Assembly (NCBI RefSeq): GCF_900096915.1 | Contig: NZ_FMYK01000007.1 | Coordinates: 35,526-99,525, forward strand | Direction: 5' to 3' | DNA from: Acinetobacter marinus | GTDB taxonomy: Bacteria > Pseudomonadota > Gammaproteobacteria > Pseudomonadales > Moraxellaceae | Length of the DNA stretch: 64,000 nucleotides | Shown here: positions 45,714-54,492 of the stretch, piece by piece | Numbering within the stretch: the stretch's first letter is position 1 | Layout: every line of letters begins with the position of its first letter | The notes under the pieces: generated by a model | The model's input: the letters and a program-made list of their open reading frames with translations, nothing else | Database searches by the model: none | Told to the model about the DNA's origin: nothing | Made by a program: the position numbers and the translations under genes

Positions 45714-46502
45714 TTATGGAATCATTAGGCGACCATCATAGCAGACAGTATGTGTAGCGTCTGCATCTTGGCGAATCAGCATTGCGCCATCATCTTGAAT
45801 GCCTTGAAAATAACCAACGAGATCGGCTTGATGTTGCCGTTGAATATTGACCCATTGATTTTTAAACGCAGCAACAGCATTAAAGCGTTGTGCAAGATTT
45901 TGACTGCCGAAATTAAACCATTGCACCGCTTGCTGTAATGCCAGATAAATTTCCGCTAAAAACTGAATCCGATCATAGTGTGTTAAGCCAAGCTCTGTAA
46001 GGCTGGTGGTCGCTTGCTGAATATCTTTACTTTGCTCAAAAGGCACGACATTAATGCCAATACCAACAATGACCTGATGTGCATTGATGGGTTCAACCAA
46101 AATGCCTCCCCATTTGCCTTGTGGGCTGTAGAGATCATTTGCCCATTTAATTTGTAACTGATCTAATTTTTCTAAAGTGGCTGTGTGCAGAATATTTAAA
46201 CCACATTCCAACGCAAAACGCCCATCAACAGGACGTTCAAGCGAAAACAGCGCACTCAAAAAAATATTGCCTTGTGGAGACAGCCATTCACGTTGATGTT
46301 GTCCACGCCCATGACTTTGTTGATGACTGATCACAAGTGCAGATTGCACGCCTTGTTCATGTAAGGTGCGTACATCATCGTTGGTCGAGCGTGTATTGGA
46401 CTTGCAAATTATCCGCTCTAGCGTAGCATGGTGGCGTTCCAGTAAGGCGCTGAGTAATTGTTGCTCGGTTTCTGGGCTTTGGATGCAAAAGGTTCGATCC
46501 AT
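45714..46502 (-). CDS. birA: Biotin-[acetyl-CoA-carboxylase] ligase
   Basis: A 262-residue biotin protein ligase. It contains RSTNDDVR, the biotinyl-AMP loop SHGRGQHQREWLSPQGNIFLS and KWANDLYSPQGKWGGILVE. The N-terminal repressor winged helix of E. coli BirA is missing, so this is a monofunctional ligase. Start choice is uncertain: ATG 46502 gives MDRTFC, ATG 46514 adds four residues, and neither has a strong ribosome site. The start overlaps the divergent permease start head to head, so the promoters lie within each other's coding regions. Confidence 0.9.
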   Translation of the reverse strand: MDRTFCIQSPETEQQLLSALLERHHATLERIICKSNTRSTNDDVRTLHEQGVQSALVISHQQSHGRGQHQREWLSPQGNIFLSALFSLERPVDGRFALECGLNILHTATLEKLDQLQIKWANDLYSPQGKWGGILVEPINAHQVIVGIGINVVPFEQSKDIQQATTSLTELGLTHYDRIQFLAEIYLALQQAVQWFNFGSQNLAQRFNAVAAFKNQWVNIQRQHQADLVGYFQGIQDDGAMLIRQDADATHTVCYDGRLMIP

Positions 46503-47301
46503 GACTTTACTCATATATTTGTTGATTGGTGCAGCGGCAGGATTTACTGCGGGCTTGTTTGGTGTGGGTGGTGGCTTGACCATTGTGCCGATACTGTATT
46601 TGGTCTTTTTACAGCAAGGTTATGAGCCGACGATCGTGATGCATATGGCACTTGGGACATCGCTGGCAACCATTATCATTACCTCGATCAGCTCCTTGTC
46701 TGCGCATCATAAGAAAGGGGCGGTGCTTTGGCAAGTGTTTCGCAATCTGGCGCCTGGTTTGATCATTGGGGCATTTCTCGGTGCGGGTGTGGCGGATTTG
46801 TTGCCTGAGCATGGTTTGCAACTGATTGTGGGCTTTTTTGCCTTTTGGGTGGCGTGGCGTATGTTTCGTACCGCAAAAGTGGAAATTGATCCAACGGCGA
46901 AACTGCCATCCAAAGCAGCACAAATTGGTGCTGGTGCAGGGATCGGTGTGGCATCGGCGATCTTCGGCATTGGCGGTGGTAGTCTGACTGTGCCTTATCT
47001 CAACCGTCATGGGGTGCAAATGCAAAATGCAGTGGCGACCTCGGCAGCATGTGGCTTACCGATCGCAGTCGCTGGCGCTTTGGGCTTTATGTGGTTTGGC
47101 GCACAAACGGCTGAGCCGATCAAAGGTGCAGTGGGTTATGTGCATATTTATGCTTTTATTGGCATTAGTTGCATGAGCTTTATCACTGCAAAACTGGGCG
47201 CAAAAGTGGCACATCAACTGTCACCTGCGATGTTAAAAAAATGCTTTGCGTGTTTGCTTTCGGTGGTGGGTACATTCTTTATTTATAAAGGATTTTTCTA
47301 A
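46501..47301 (+). CDS. TauE/SafE family membrane permease
   Basis: A 266-residue integral membrane protein with about eight segments. Family features are GAAAGFTAGLFGVGGGLTIVPILYLVF and GIGVASAIFGIGGGSLTVPYL, two related Gly-rich half-repeats. Members export or take up sulfite, sulfonates or organic anions. AAAGG lies about nine bases before the ATG at 46501, which starts directly at the first membrane segment. The longer frame from 46366 runs antisense through birA and is not used. Confidence 0.87.
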   Translation: MTLLIYLLIGAAAGFTAGLFGVGGGLTIVPILYLVFLQQGYEPTIVMHMALGTSLATIIITSISSLSAHHKKGAVLWQVFRNLAPGLIIGAFLGAGVADLLPEHGLQLIVGFFAFWVAWRMFRTAKVEIDPTAKLPSKAAQIGAGAGIGVASAIFGIGGGSLTVPYLNRHGVQMQNAVATSAACGLPIAVAGALGFMWFGAQTAEPIKGAVGYVHIYAFIGISCMSFITAKLGAKVAHQLSPAMLKKCFACLLSVVGTFFIYKGFF

Positions 47302-47340
47302 ACAGGCTACGCAGCCATGCATTTTTAGGGAAAAACAGGC

Positions 47341-47372
47341 AAAAAAAAGCCTAGCCATTGGGGAGGCTAGGC
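47341..47372 (-). terminator. Terminator-like hairpin pointing to the minus strand
   Basis: GCCTAGCC and GGCTAGGC pair around eight bases. Eight A's on the plus strand give a U-run only on the minus strand. No minus-strand gene lies to the right for it to end. Confidence 0.65.
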
Positions 47373-47496
47373 CGAAAAACGAAAATGTTGAATGCAAAAA
47401 TAAATACAATCTCAATAAAAAATGTACATCACATTCGATAGCTTTATTATCGGTGAAAATGGGTGAAGGGTACAATTGTATTTTATTATCGATGTG

Positions 47497-47610
47497 ATGC
47501 AAAAAACCGATATGCATTGTGATGCATGTGGTAAAAAATTCTATAAATGCAATGTGATAAGAGAATCATCATCTGAGCGAAGGCTGTACTTTTGTAAACA
47601 TCACTTTTGA
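47497..47610 (+). CDS. Possible small zinc-ribbon protein
   Basis: A 37-residue frame with the metal-binding look of a treble clef or zinc ribbon: CDACGKKFY with Cys-x2-Cys (8 and 11), then FCKHH near the C-terminus with Cys 33 and His 35/36. The spacing C-x2-C-x21-C-x-HH resembles short zinc proteins known in other bacteria. A TTG at 47476, with GAAGGG five bases before, would extend it by seven residues. No homology search was possible. Confidence 0.4.
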   Translation: MQKTDMHCDACGKKFYKCNVIRESSSERRLYFCKHHF

Positions 47611-47803
47611 CTAAAGCGATAGACGGTATTCACTATTGAAAATTGTTAGACAAAGTGTCGACGGTTTCATGCTAGACTGGGATAAATACAAAGCACATGC
47701 TGTGCAAAATTCAACATGGTACAGAAAATAATTAAACACTCCTGATCTATAGTGCACACCCGATTGAGCTATAGCTTGGGGAATTACCGAATAAAGAGGC
47801 GCT

Positions 47804-48502
47804 ATGCAAAACGCTCAATCCGCAGAAGGTCTTTCTGAACAAATCGCCAAACATATTGCTGAGCAGATTATCCTTGGCGAATTGGTCGAGGGCGAGCGTA
47901 TTCAGGAAGTGCGTATTGCTACTGAGCTCGATGTCAGTCGAGGTTCAGTGCGTGAGGCGTTGTTACTACTTGAGCGCACTTATTTGATTGAGATTTTTCC
48001 ACGTCGTGGCGCGATTGTGTCGGAGATGTCGAGCGGACAAATTCATTATTTGTTTGAAAGCAGTTTGTTGGTACTCGGCTATTTGGTACAGCAAATCAGT
48101 GACTTGTGGCAAATAGATGAGCAAGCACAGATGCAAGCACTACTTGAGACGCTGTCTGGTCTGGTGCGAACAGGTGATTTTGAAGAGTTTTATGAAGCGA
48201 TTTTTGAATTTTTGACTGCGTATAATCAAAAAATGGATAATTTTTATCTGCGCAATATTTATCAAAGCATTTTGCCGTCGATCCGCCGTGCGTATTATTT
48301 GACTTCAAACAGTGCAAAACGTGAGCTTCAAGAGGCATATGCGCTATTTCAATTGGTGATTGATGCGATTTTGCGCAGAAATGCACAACAAGCCACTTTA
48401 TTTATGGATGATTTTTGCCGACACTTACGCAATCTGGTGCTGGAGTCTTTGGCACGCATGAAACAGGTCGAATTGGCGTGGGCGAGTCGCTCAAGGCGCT
48501 AA
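47804..48502 (+). CDS. GntR family regulator with FCD domain
   Basis: A 232-residue regulator. The N-terminal winged helix includes LSEQIAKHIAEQIILGELVEGERIQEVRIATELDVSRGSVREALLLLE. The C-terminal helical domain has the FCD look (LLVLGYLVQQISDLW, EFYEAIFEFLTAYNQ, DAILRRNAQQATLFMDDFCRH). Effector and targets are unknown. GAGG is five bases before the ATG. Confidence 0.88.
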   Translation: MQNAQSAEGLSEQIAKHIAEQIILGELVEGERIQEVRIATELDVSRGSVREALLLLERTYLIEIFPRRGAIVSEMSSGQIHYLFESSLLVLGYLVQQISDLWQIDEQAQMQALLETLSGLVRTGDFEEFYEAIFEFLTAYNQKMDNFYLRNIYQSILPSIRRAYYLTSNSAKRELQEAYALFQLVIDAILRRNAQQATLFMDDFCRHLRNLVLESLARMKQVELAWASRSRR

Positions 48503-48866
48503 GATTTGGATATTGGGTTCGAATAGAATATGTCGTATTCATTTTTACAATGGATAAATTTCTATAAAATATGTGGTGCGTGGTGTTGAAAAGAAAAAGC
48601 ATTTTTTGCAAGGTCTTGTGGTTTACATTCATATGTTAGGATTAACCTTCGGTTCGACTTACCTTACGAAATATATTTCTCATTTCGGGAAAAGTAAGCA
48701 AAACCATTTGTCAGGCGCAAACTCGGTCAAGTATTGTTTAGCAATTCAATATCTTGAAAAACAGTATTTTACAAACTATGTGTTGACCTCGAACAATGCG
48801 CCTGACACCTCCACGAACCAGATCACTGTTACTCATCACTTATGCCGAATTGAGGTTATATAAGCG
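48503..48866. other. Structured intergenic region upstream of smc
   Basis: A 364-bp gap with no convincing gene. It has nested inverted repeats: CTTAC/GTAAG with GAAAT/ATTTC at about 48656-48700, and TGTCAGGCGCA (48710-48720) with TGCGCCTGACA (48797-48807), the latter holding an inner GGTCAA/TTGACC. This could be a leader RNA, a small RNA or a palindromic insertion. Confidence 0.5.
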
Positions 48867-51800
48867 ATGCGTTTAAGTAGTCTCAAGTTAGCGGGTTTTA
48901 AGTCTTTTGCAGACAGTACCACCTTGCAATTTAAGGATAGTCGCTCCGCCATCGTCGGACCGAATGGCTGTGGCAAATCCAATGTTATTGATGCCATTCG
49001 CTGGGTGATGGGCGAGTCCAGCGCCAAGCAACTGCGTGGTGGCAATATGCAAGACGTGATCTTTACAGGTAGTGCATCACGTAAGCCAAATAGCGTCGCA
49101 AGTGTCGAACTACGTTTTGAAAATACTTTGGGGAAATTGGGCGGTGCATATAACGCCTACACCGAGCTCGCTGTCAAACGCCAAGTCAATCGTGATGGCA
49201 AGTCTGAATATTTCTTAAATGGTACCCGTTGTCGTCGTAAAGATATTACTGATATTTTCCTCGGTACAGGGCTTGGACCGCGCTCTTATGCAGTGATCGA
49301 GCAGGGCATGATCAACCGATTGGTTGATGCCAAACCTGAAGAAATGCGAGTCTTTATCGAGGAGGCGGCGGGGATTTCTCGCTATCAAGCACGCCGTAAA
49401 GAAACCTTGCAACATCTTGAACATACACAAGATAATTTGTCACGATTGCACGATATTGCCTCAGAACTCAAATCACAGATTAAAACGCTGAATCGTCAAG
49501 CTGAACAAGCAGAAAAGTATCAAAAACTCAAAACCGATGCACATCAACTGAAAGTACAACTGTGGTCAAGCCAATTTCATCAACATGGTGAACAGGTTGC
49601 CAAGCTCGCACAGCAACTTGCTGAGCTGAATCAAAACTATCAAACACAGCACAAAGCCTTAGAACAGACAGAAATCGAAGCGCATTTATTACAGCAAAAA
49701 CTGCAACAGCAACTTCCGCAGTCTGAACAGCTACAAAAAGCGTGGCAATCTGCCAAAGAAAAATTACAACAAAGCCGTTGGCAACTTGAGCAAGATCAAC
49801 AGCATATCGAACGATTACAGCACAATATCAGCAAAGCGGAATCACAACAGCAAAGCGCTTTACTGCAATATGATCAACAACAATCTGAACGTGAACATCT
49901 ACACACGCAATTGGCGAAAGCGCAAGATGCATTGGCTGAATATCAGCAGTTGAGCGAAGAGAGCCGTTTTGATTTATCGGCATTACAAGTGCGCATGACG
50001 CAACATGGTGAGGAGTTCAATCAACTCAAGCAATCATTAGGCAACTTGCAACAACAGCGTAATCAATTGCACTATCAATATGAGCAGGTGCAGAAAAATC
50101 GGCAACGTGCCGAACAGCAAGCACAACATTTGCAAAGTCAATTGGACTTAGCGCAAGATCAAGAGTTTCAACTGGAGCTGGATGATGTGCAGATCGAATT
50201 GGCAAGTGTGCAAATTAAAATTGATGATGAACAGCACAAGCACAGTGAGCAACAAAATCAGCTTGAGCAGTTGCAACAGCAAAAAAATCAACTGGAACAA
50301 CAGCAACAACACGTCAAATTGCTACATAAAAATCTCGAAGCTGATATTCGCCAAACTGAAAAACTATTGAATGGACTGAATCAAAATACGGCGCATTCTG
50401 CCGAGCATCCGTTGCTCAGCCAATTGCAACTGACTGAGCAAGGCAAACAGCACAGTGAACTGATCGAAAAAGTCTTGGCAAAATGGTTACAAGCCAATGT
50501 GGTCGATGATTTAGATTGGTCATATCAAGGGCAACGTCAGCTTATTTTGAGTAAAGATTTAGACGTTGCAAAGATTGATGGTTTAGAACAACTCAGTACA
50601 TGGATTTCTTCAACGATTCATCCGCTGTGGCAAGGGATTTATATTGCCAAAGACTTGACCGATGCAGAGCAAAATTTAAATCGCTTACCATCACATGCCA
50701 GTATCATCACCGAAGATGGCTATTGGCTTGGGCAAGATTGGTGGATTAACCTGAATTTGGATCATCAAGATCAAGCAGGGCTGTTGCATTATCATCAACA
50801 TTTGCAAAGTTTACAGCGCCAATTTCAGGACAATCAACAGCGGATCAAACCGATTCAACAGCAGCTTGATCAAGCCATTCTTGAATTAAAAAATCTTCAA
50901 ACGGAGCAACACACTCGTCAGCAACAACTGAAAACGTGGCAAAACACACAGCAACAATTACTCACCACGCAAACCAAGCTACAAGCCAAAATCGAACATC
51001 AAGCGCAAAATACTGTGCAATATCAAGAGCAATTGCATGTTTTACAACTCCAATTGCAAGACGATGAAGCAGAGCTTGAACAGATTCAATATGACAAAGT
51101 AGCACTTGAGTTAAAACTCAGTGAGATGCAACCGCAAGTTGATGCAGGACAGGAGCTTGCAACGACACATCAACAACAATTAAACAGCTTACAAGCGCAG
51201 TCCAACGCCGATCAAAAACAACTGCAAGACACCACGCAAAGCATTCAGCAGTTGCAATCGAAACTGGCGTTGATGGATAAAGATCAAGATTTTCATCAAG
51301 AGCGAATGGCACAGCTCGATGAACAACAACTGGGTGCAAGACAGCAGATTGCACGTTTGCAAACAGGTTTAGAAAAATATCAAGCCAATGTTGCAACAGC
51401 ACAAGCGGATGCAGATCAATCGGAAAAAGCATGGCAGATATGGCAACACGAGATTGCAACTTTACAAACTGAACAGCAACAACTGAGCGATCTGCGTCAA
51501 AAGCAACAGCAAGACGATCAAGCCTTACGTGATCAATTGGAAAATACACGCTTGCAATGGCAACAGCATAAAACTGAACAGCACCATGCCAAGTCGCAAC
51601 TCGAAGAGCTTGGCGCACAGGCGACTGATGTTTCCAAATTAGATAGCTCGCAGTTGCAGGGGAATGTGCAGATTTCTCAAGTCAAAGTACAATTGGAACA
51701 GCTTGAACAGCAATTACAAAAAATGGGCGCAGTGAATCTGGTTGCCTTTGAAGAGCTTCAAGAAAAACAAGCACGTTTCGATGAACTCGATCATCAAATC

Positions 51801-52334
51801 CAAGATTTGGAACAGACCGTAGCACAACTGCAAGACGCGATGCAAAGCATTGATCAAGAAACCAAGCAATTGTTTATGAAAACTTTTGATCAGATCAATC
51901 GAGAGCTACAAGACTTATTTCCAAAAGTCTTTACAGGTGGTGAGGCGAGCCTCAGCCTAGAAGATGATTGGCAGTCGGGAGTACGTTTGATGGCACGTCC
52001 GCCTGGGAAACGAAATAGCACCTTGGCATTGCTTTCTGGTGGTGAAAAAGCCTTGACCGCTTTGGCATTGGTTTTTGCGATTTTTCGCCTCAATCCTGCG
52101 CCCTTTTGCGTCTTGGATGAAGTCGATGCGCCACTGGACGATGCCAATGTAAATCGTTTTTGTAATTTGGTAAAAGAACTATCACAACAAGTGCAATTCA
52201 TTTACATTACACATAATAAACTCGCCATGACAATGGCAACGGATTTATTGGGGGTTACAATGCCTGAAGCAGGTAGCTCAAAACTGGTGGCAGTGAGTCT
52301 TGCACAAGCAGAGGCTTACGGGATGACGGAGTAA
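48867..52334 (+). CDS. smc: Chromosome partition protein SMC
   Basis: A 1155-residue SMC ATPase for chromosome organisation. The head is split: Walker A GPNGCGKSN at 31-39 at the N-terminus, and LSGGEKALTALALVFAIF with PFCVLDEVDAPLDDANVNRF (signature and Walker B) at the C-terminus. Gln-rich coiled coils flank a hinge region at about 510-620. GAGG lies about 11 bases before the ATG. zipA follows after 3 bp, as in Pseudomonas-type smc-zipA pairs. Confidence 0.96.
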   Translation: MRLSSLKLAGFKSFADSTTLQFKDSRSAIVGPNGCGKSNVIDAIRWVMGESSAKQLRGGNMQDVIFTGSASRKPNSVASVELRFENTLGKLGGAYNAYTELAVKRQVNRDGKSEYFLNGTRCRRKDITDIFLGTGLGPRSYAVIEQGMINRLVDAKPEEMRVFIEEAAGISRYQARRKETLQHLEHTQDNLSRLHDIASELKSQIKTLNRQAEQAEKYQKLKTDAHQLKVQLWSSQFHQHGEQVAKLAQQLAELNQNYQTQHKALEQTEIEAHLLQQKLQQQLPQSEQLQKAWQSAKEKLQQSRWQLEQDQQHIERLQHNISKAESQQQSALLQYDQQQSEREHLHTQLAKAQDALAEYQQLSEESRFDLSALQVRMTQHGEEFNQLKQSLGNLQQQRNQLHYQYEQVQKNRQRAEQQAQHLQSQLDLAQDQEFQLELDDVQIELASVQIKIDDEQHKHSEQQNQLEQLQQQKNQLEQQQQHVKLLHKNLEADIRQTEKLLNGLNQNTAHSAEHPLLSQLQLTEQGKQHSELIEKVLAKWLQANVVDDLDWSYQGQRQLILSKDLDVAKIDGLEQLSTWISSTIHPLWQGIYIAKDLTDAEQNLNRLPSHASIITEDGYWLGQDWWINLNLDHQDQAGLLHYHQHLQSLQRQFQDNQQRIKPIQQQLDQAILELKNLQTEQHTRQQQLKTWQNTQQQLLTTQTKLQAKIEHQAQNTVQYQEQLHVLQLQLQDDEAELEQIQYDKVALELKLSEMQPQVDAGQELATTHQQQLNSLQAQSNADQKQLQDTTQSIQQLQSKLALMDKDQDFHQERMAQLDEQQLGARQQIARLQTGLEKYQANVATAQADADQSEKAWQIWQHEIATLQTEQQQLSDLRQKQQQDDQALRDQLENTRLQWQQHKTEQHHAKSQLEELGAQATDVSKLDSSQLQGNVQISQVKVQLEQLEQQLQKMGAVNLVAFEELQEKQARFDELDHQIQDLEQTVAQLQDAMQSIDQETKQLFMKTFDQINRELQDLFPKVFTGGEASLSLEDDWQSGVRLMARPPGKRNSTLALLSGGEKALTALALVFAIFRLNPAPFCVLDEVDAPLDDANVNRFCNLVKELSQQVQFIYITHNKLAMTMATDLLGVTMPEAGSSKLVAVSLAQAEAYGMTE

Positions 52335-52337
52335 AGC

Positions 52338-53453
52338 ATGGATCAACTTTGGGAAATTGTTGGTATCATCGTGGCGGTGGTGATGGTGATTATCGGCTTT
52401 CGACTGATCATCAAAAAACCAAAAGCAATGGAAAATCAAGAACCTGCTGAGGTGATGATCGAAGCACAAAGCCAGCAACCGATTACCCCACGGCATTTGC
52501 GAGATGAACATCGTGATGCGAATGATGCTGAACAATTACAACATGCTGCTAAAAAAGAACAGTTAGAGCAGACTTTTGAGCAACAGCCATCATCGACTGA
52601 AACTGCACCTCGTGTTGAGCCAGTCGCTCAAACGGCATCAAAACCAGTTGTTGAACCCGATCAAACCGAAGTTGCTTCTAAGTCGACCACTCCTGATCAA
52701 GCGGATGAAATTGAACGCTTTATCGAACAGTTAGATCAAGACTCAGATCCAAGTTTAGATCAAAATTCAGATCAAAACTCAGATCAAAAAAATGTAGTAA
52801 AAGACCAGCAAAATGCTGATATTCAAAATCCTCAGAGCGCAGATACTCAAGTTGAAAGCAAGAGCCATGCTACGGATGACAATGCGACAACAGCCACTGT
52901 CGCAGAGACTGAAACAGAAACAGCATTAGAAACGGTTGAAATTGAAGAATGGCAGGGCGAAAGTGATGTACTCGATGCGCACCTCAGTGAGCAATATCGC
53001 AATGATGAAGAAAGTGCTTTGGCAAAAGCAGAGCAATTGATCGCACTGTATCTTTATCCAAATCCGACGCGAGCTTTGTCAGGGGATCGTGCGCTGAAAA
53101 CCCTGTTAAAATATGGCTTACGTTTCGGTGAAATGTCTTGTTTCCATCGTTATGAAAACCCTGAAACGGTGAGCCCACTGATGTTTAGTGTGCTTCGGAT
53201 CAATGATGATGGTGCGCCGACAGGTTTTGATCTTGAAACATTACCGAATGAAGAAGTCAAAGGTTTAGCATTTTTCTTGGCTTTGCCTAATGCGCAGGCA
53301 GTACAAGGCTTTGACATGATGGTGAGTCTTGCAGGTTTGATGGCACGAGACATTGACGGTTTAGTGTTTGATGAACAATCCTTAGAACTCACCCCACAAC
53401 TTCGTGACCATTGGCGTCATTATGTGATTGAATATAAAGCACCTACCGCTTAA
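52338..53453 (+). CDS. zipA: Cell division protein ZipA
   Basis: A 371-residue inner-membrane division protein that tethers FtsZ. One N-terminal membrane segment (IVGIIVAVVMVIIGFRLII), then a long Asp/Gln/Thr-rich linker (about 35-225) with a short tandem repeat (DQNSDQNSDQK), and the C-terminal ZipA FtsZ-binding domain (YGLRFGEMSCFHRYENPE, MVSLAGLMARDIDGLVFDEQS). Starts 3 bp after smc. Confidence 0.94.
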   Translation: MDQLWEIVGIIVAVVMVIIGFRLIIKKPKAMENQEPAEVMIEAQSQQPITPRHLRDEHRDANDAEQLQHAAKKEQLEQTFEQQPSSTETAPRVEPVAQTASKPVVEPDQTEVASKSTTPDQADEIERFIEQLDQDSDPSLDQNSDQNSDQKNVVKDQQNADIQNPQSADTQVESKSHATDDNATTATVAETETETALETVEIEEWQGESDVLDAHLSEQYRNDEESALAKAEQLIALYLYPNPTRALSGDRALKTLLKYGLRFGEMSCFHRYENPETVSPLMFSVLRINDDGAPTGFDLETLPNEEVKGLAFFLALPNAQAVQGFDMMVSLAGLMARDIDGLVFDEQSLELTPQLRDHWRHYVIEYKAPTA

Positions 53454-53480
53454 TACCTCAATCAAATTTGAATATTTAAT

Positions 53481-53505
53481 GCGCATCAAAAGGATGCGCT
53501 TTTTT
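53481..53505 (+). terminator. Terminator of the smc-zipA transcript
   Basis: GCGCATC pairs with GATGCGC around five bases, followed by six T's. Confidence 0.9.
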
Positions 53506-53659
53506 ATGCGTTTTTTTATGTGCTAAAAGTTATTTGGGGCGTTGAAATTGTGCTTAACAGGCATTTCCTATTTGGATCATCGTTTAAATCTGACTGTTTT
53601 ACTCAAATTTAAATGCGAAATGTTGTATCATATACACAGAAATTTTAGGAGTAAGATGT

Positions 53660-54298
53660 ATGTCTAACCAAGTCACAAATTCAACTGATGCCGATCAAAT
53701 TCCAAACATGATCATCACCCCAACGGCGCAGGAGTATTTGAAAGATTTATTGGCGAAGCAAAATACTCCAGGGATTGGTGTGCGTATTTTTGTTGAAAGC
53801 CCCGGTACAGCACGTGCGGAATGCTGTATGGCGTATAGTGCGCCAGAAGATGTGGTGCCGACCGATTACAAGCAAGATTATCCTGATTTTCCTGCATTTA
53901 TCGACACACCGTCTATTCCCTATCTCAAAGATGCTGTGATTGATTACAACAAAGATCGCTTTGGCGGACAATTAACCTTTAAAGCACCGAATTCTAAAGT
54001 GCCACGTGTTGGACCAGATGCATCGATCGAAGAGCGCATTGCCTATGTACTTCAAGCGGAGATCAATCCAGGTCTGGCAGGACACGGTGGGAACTGTAGT
54101 CTGCTTGAAGTATATGAAGACAAAGAACATGGCTTAACAGCGGTATTGCAGTTTGGTGGTGGTTGTCAGGGCTGCTCGGCGATTGATTTGACCTTAAAGC
54201 AAGGTGTAGAAACCACTTTGCAATCGCACATTCCTGAGCTGGCACGTGTGATTGATAAAACGGATCACACGCAAAATGATGGCGCATATATGAAATAA
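53660..54298 (+). CDS. nfuA: Fe-S biogenesis protein NfuA
   Basis: A 212-residue Fe-S carrier. The N-terminal domain resembles the A-type (IscA/HesB) scaffold without its cysteines, and the C-terminal Nfu domain has the cluster-binding CQGC motif at 169-172 in FGGGCQGCSAIDLTLKQGVE. It stores or delivers Fe-S clusters under stress. TTAGGAG lies before the ATG. Single-gene unit with its own terminator. Confidence 0.95.
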   Translation: MSNQVTNSTDADQIPNMIITPTAQEYLKDLLAKQNTPGIGVRIFVESPGTARAECCMAYSAPEDVVPTDYKQDYPDFPAFIDTPSIPYLKDAVIDYNKDRFGGQLTFKAPNSKVPRVGPDASIEERIAYVLQAEINPGLAGHGGNCSLLEVYEDKEHGLTAVLQFGGGCQGCSAIDLTLKQGVETTLQSHIPELARVIDKTDHTQNDGAYMK

Positions 54299-54322
54299 GC
54301 GATTCAATTCAGCAAATTAGAA

Positions 54323-54347
54323 AGATCACTACGGTGGTCTTTTTTTT
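54323..54347 (+). terminator. Terminator after nfuA
   Basis: AGATCAC pairs with GTGGTCT around TACG, followed by a T-run. Confidence 0.85.
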
Positions 54348-54396
54348 ATGCATATGATGAGTGAAATATAGCAAAGCGCAGTATTTTAATAACTAG

Positions 54397-54450
54397 CTTA
54401 ATGATAAATATTATTATTTAGCTTTACAATGTGAATAAATTTGGTATGAT
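54397..54450 (+). promoter_or_regulatory. Fur-box-like site and promoter of the TonB-dependent receptor gene
   Basis: The 19 bp at 54397-54415 match 14 of 19 positions of the Fur box consensus. Just downstream are a -35-like TTTACA (54423-54428) and a -10-like TATGAT (54445-54450), spaced 16 bp. This suggests iron repression through the Fur encoded at 28656. Confidence 0.6.
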
Positions 54451-54492
54451 TTGCGTTGTTTTGTTATTCATTGTTCAATTTTTACGGTTTAG

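Larger units (their letters stand above)
47302..47803. other. Intergenic stretch between the TauE-like permease and the GntR regulator
   Basis: About 500 bp. It contains a minus-strand terminator at 47341-47372 and a small possible zinc-protein gene at 47497-47610, described separately. Otherwise I see no gene. The promoter of the GntR gene must lie in the last 190 bp. Confidence 0.55.

Noticed and set aside
46366..46500. Longer N-terminus for the TauE/SafE permease
   Set aside because: It lies antisense to birA; the ATG at 46501 has a ribosome site and begins at the first membrane segment.
47233..47517. Minus-strand frame of 94 codons over the permease 3' end
   Set aside because: It crosses the terminator hairpin and has no family resemblance.
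48573..48863. Frame of 96 codons upstream of smc
   Set aside because: No ribosome site, and it runs through the strong inverted repeats; unlike coding sequence.
51118..51618. Frame of 166 codons antisense to smc
   Set aside because: It mirrors Gln-rich coiled-coil coding sequence on the other strand.
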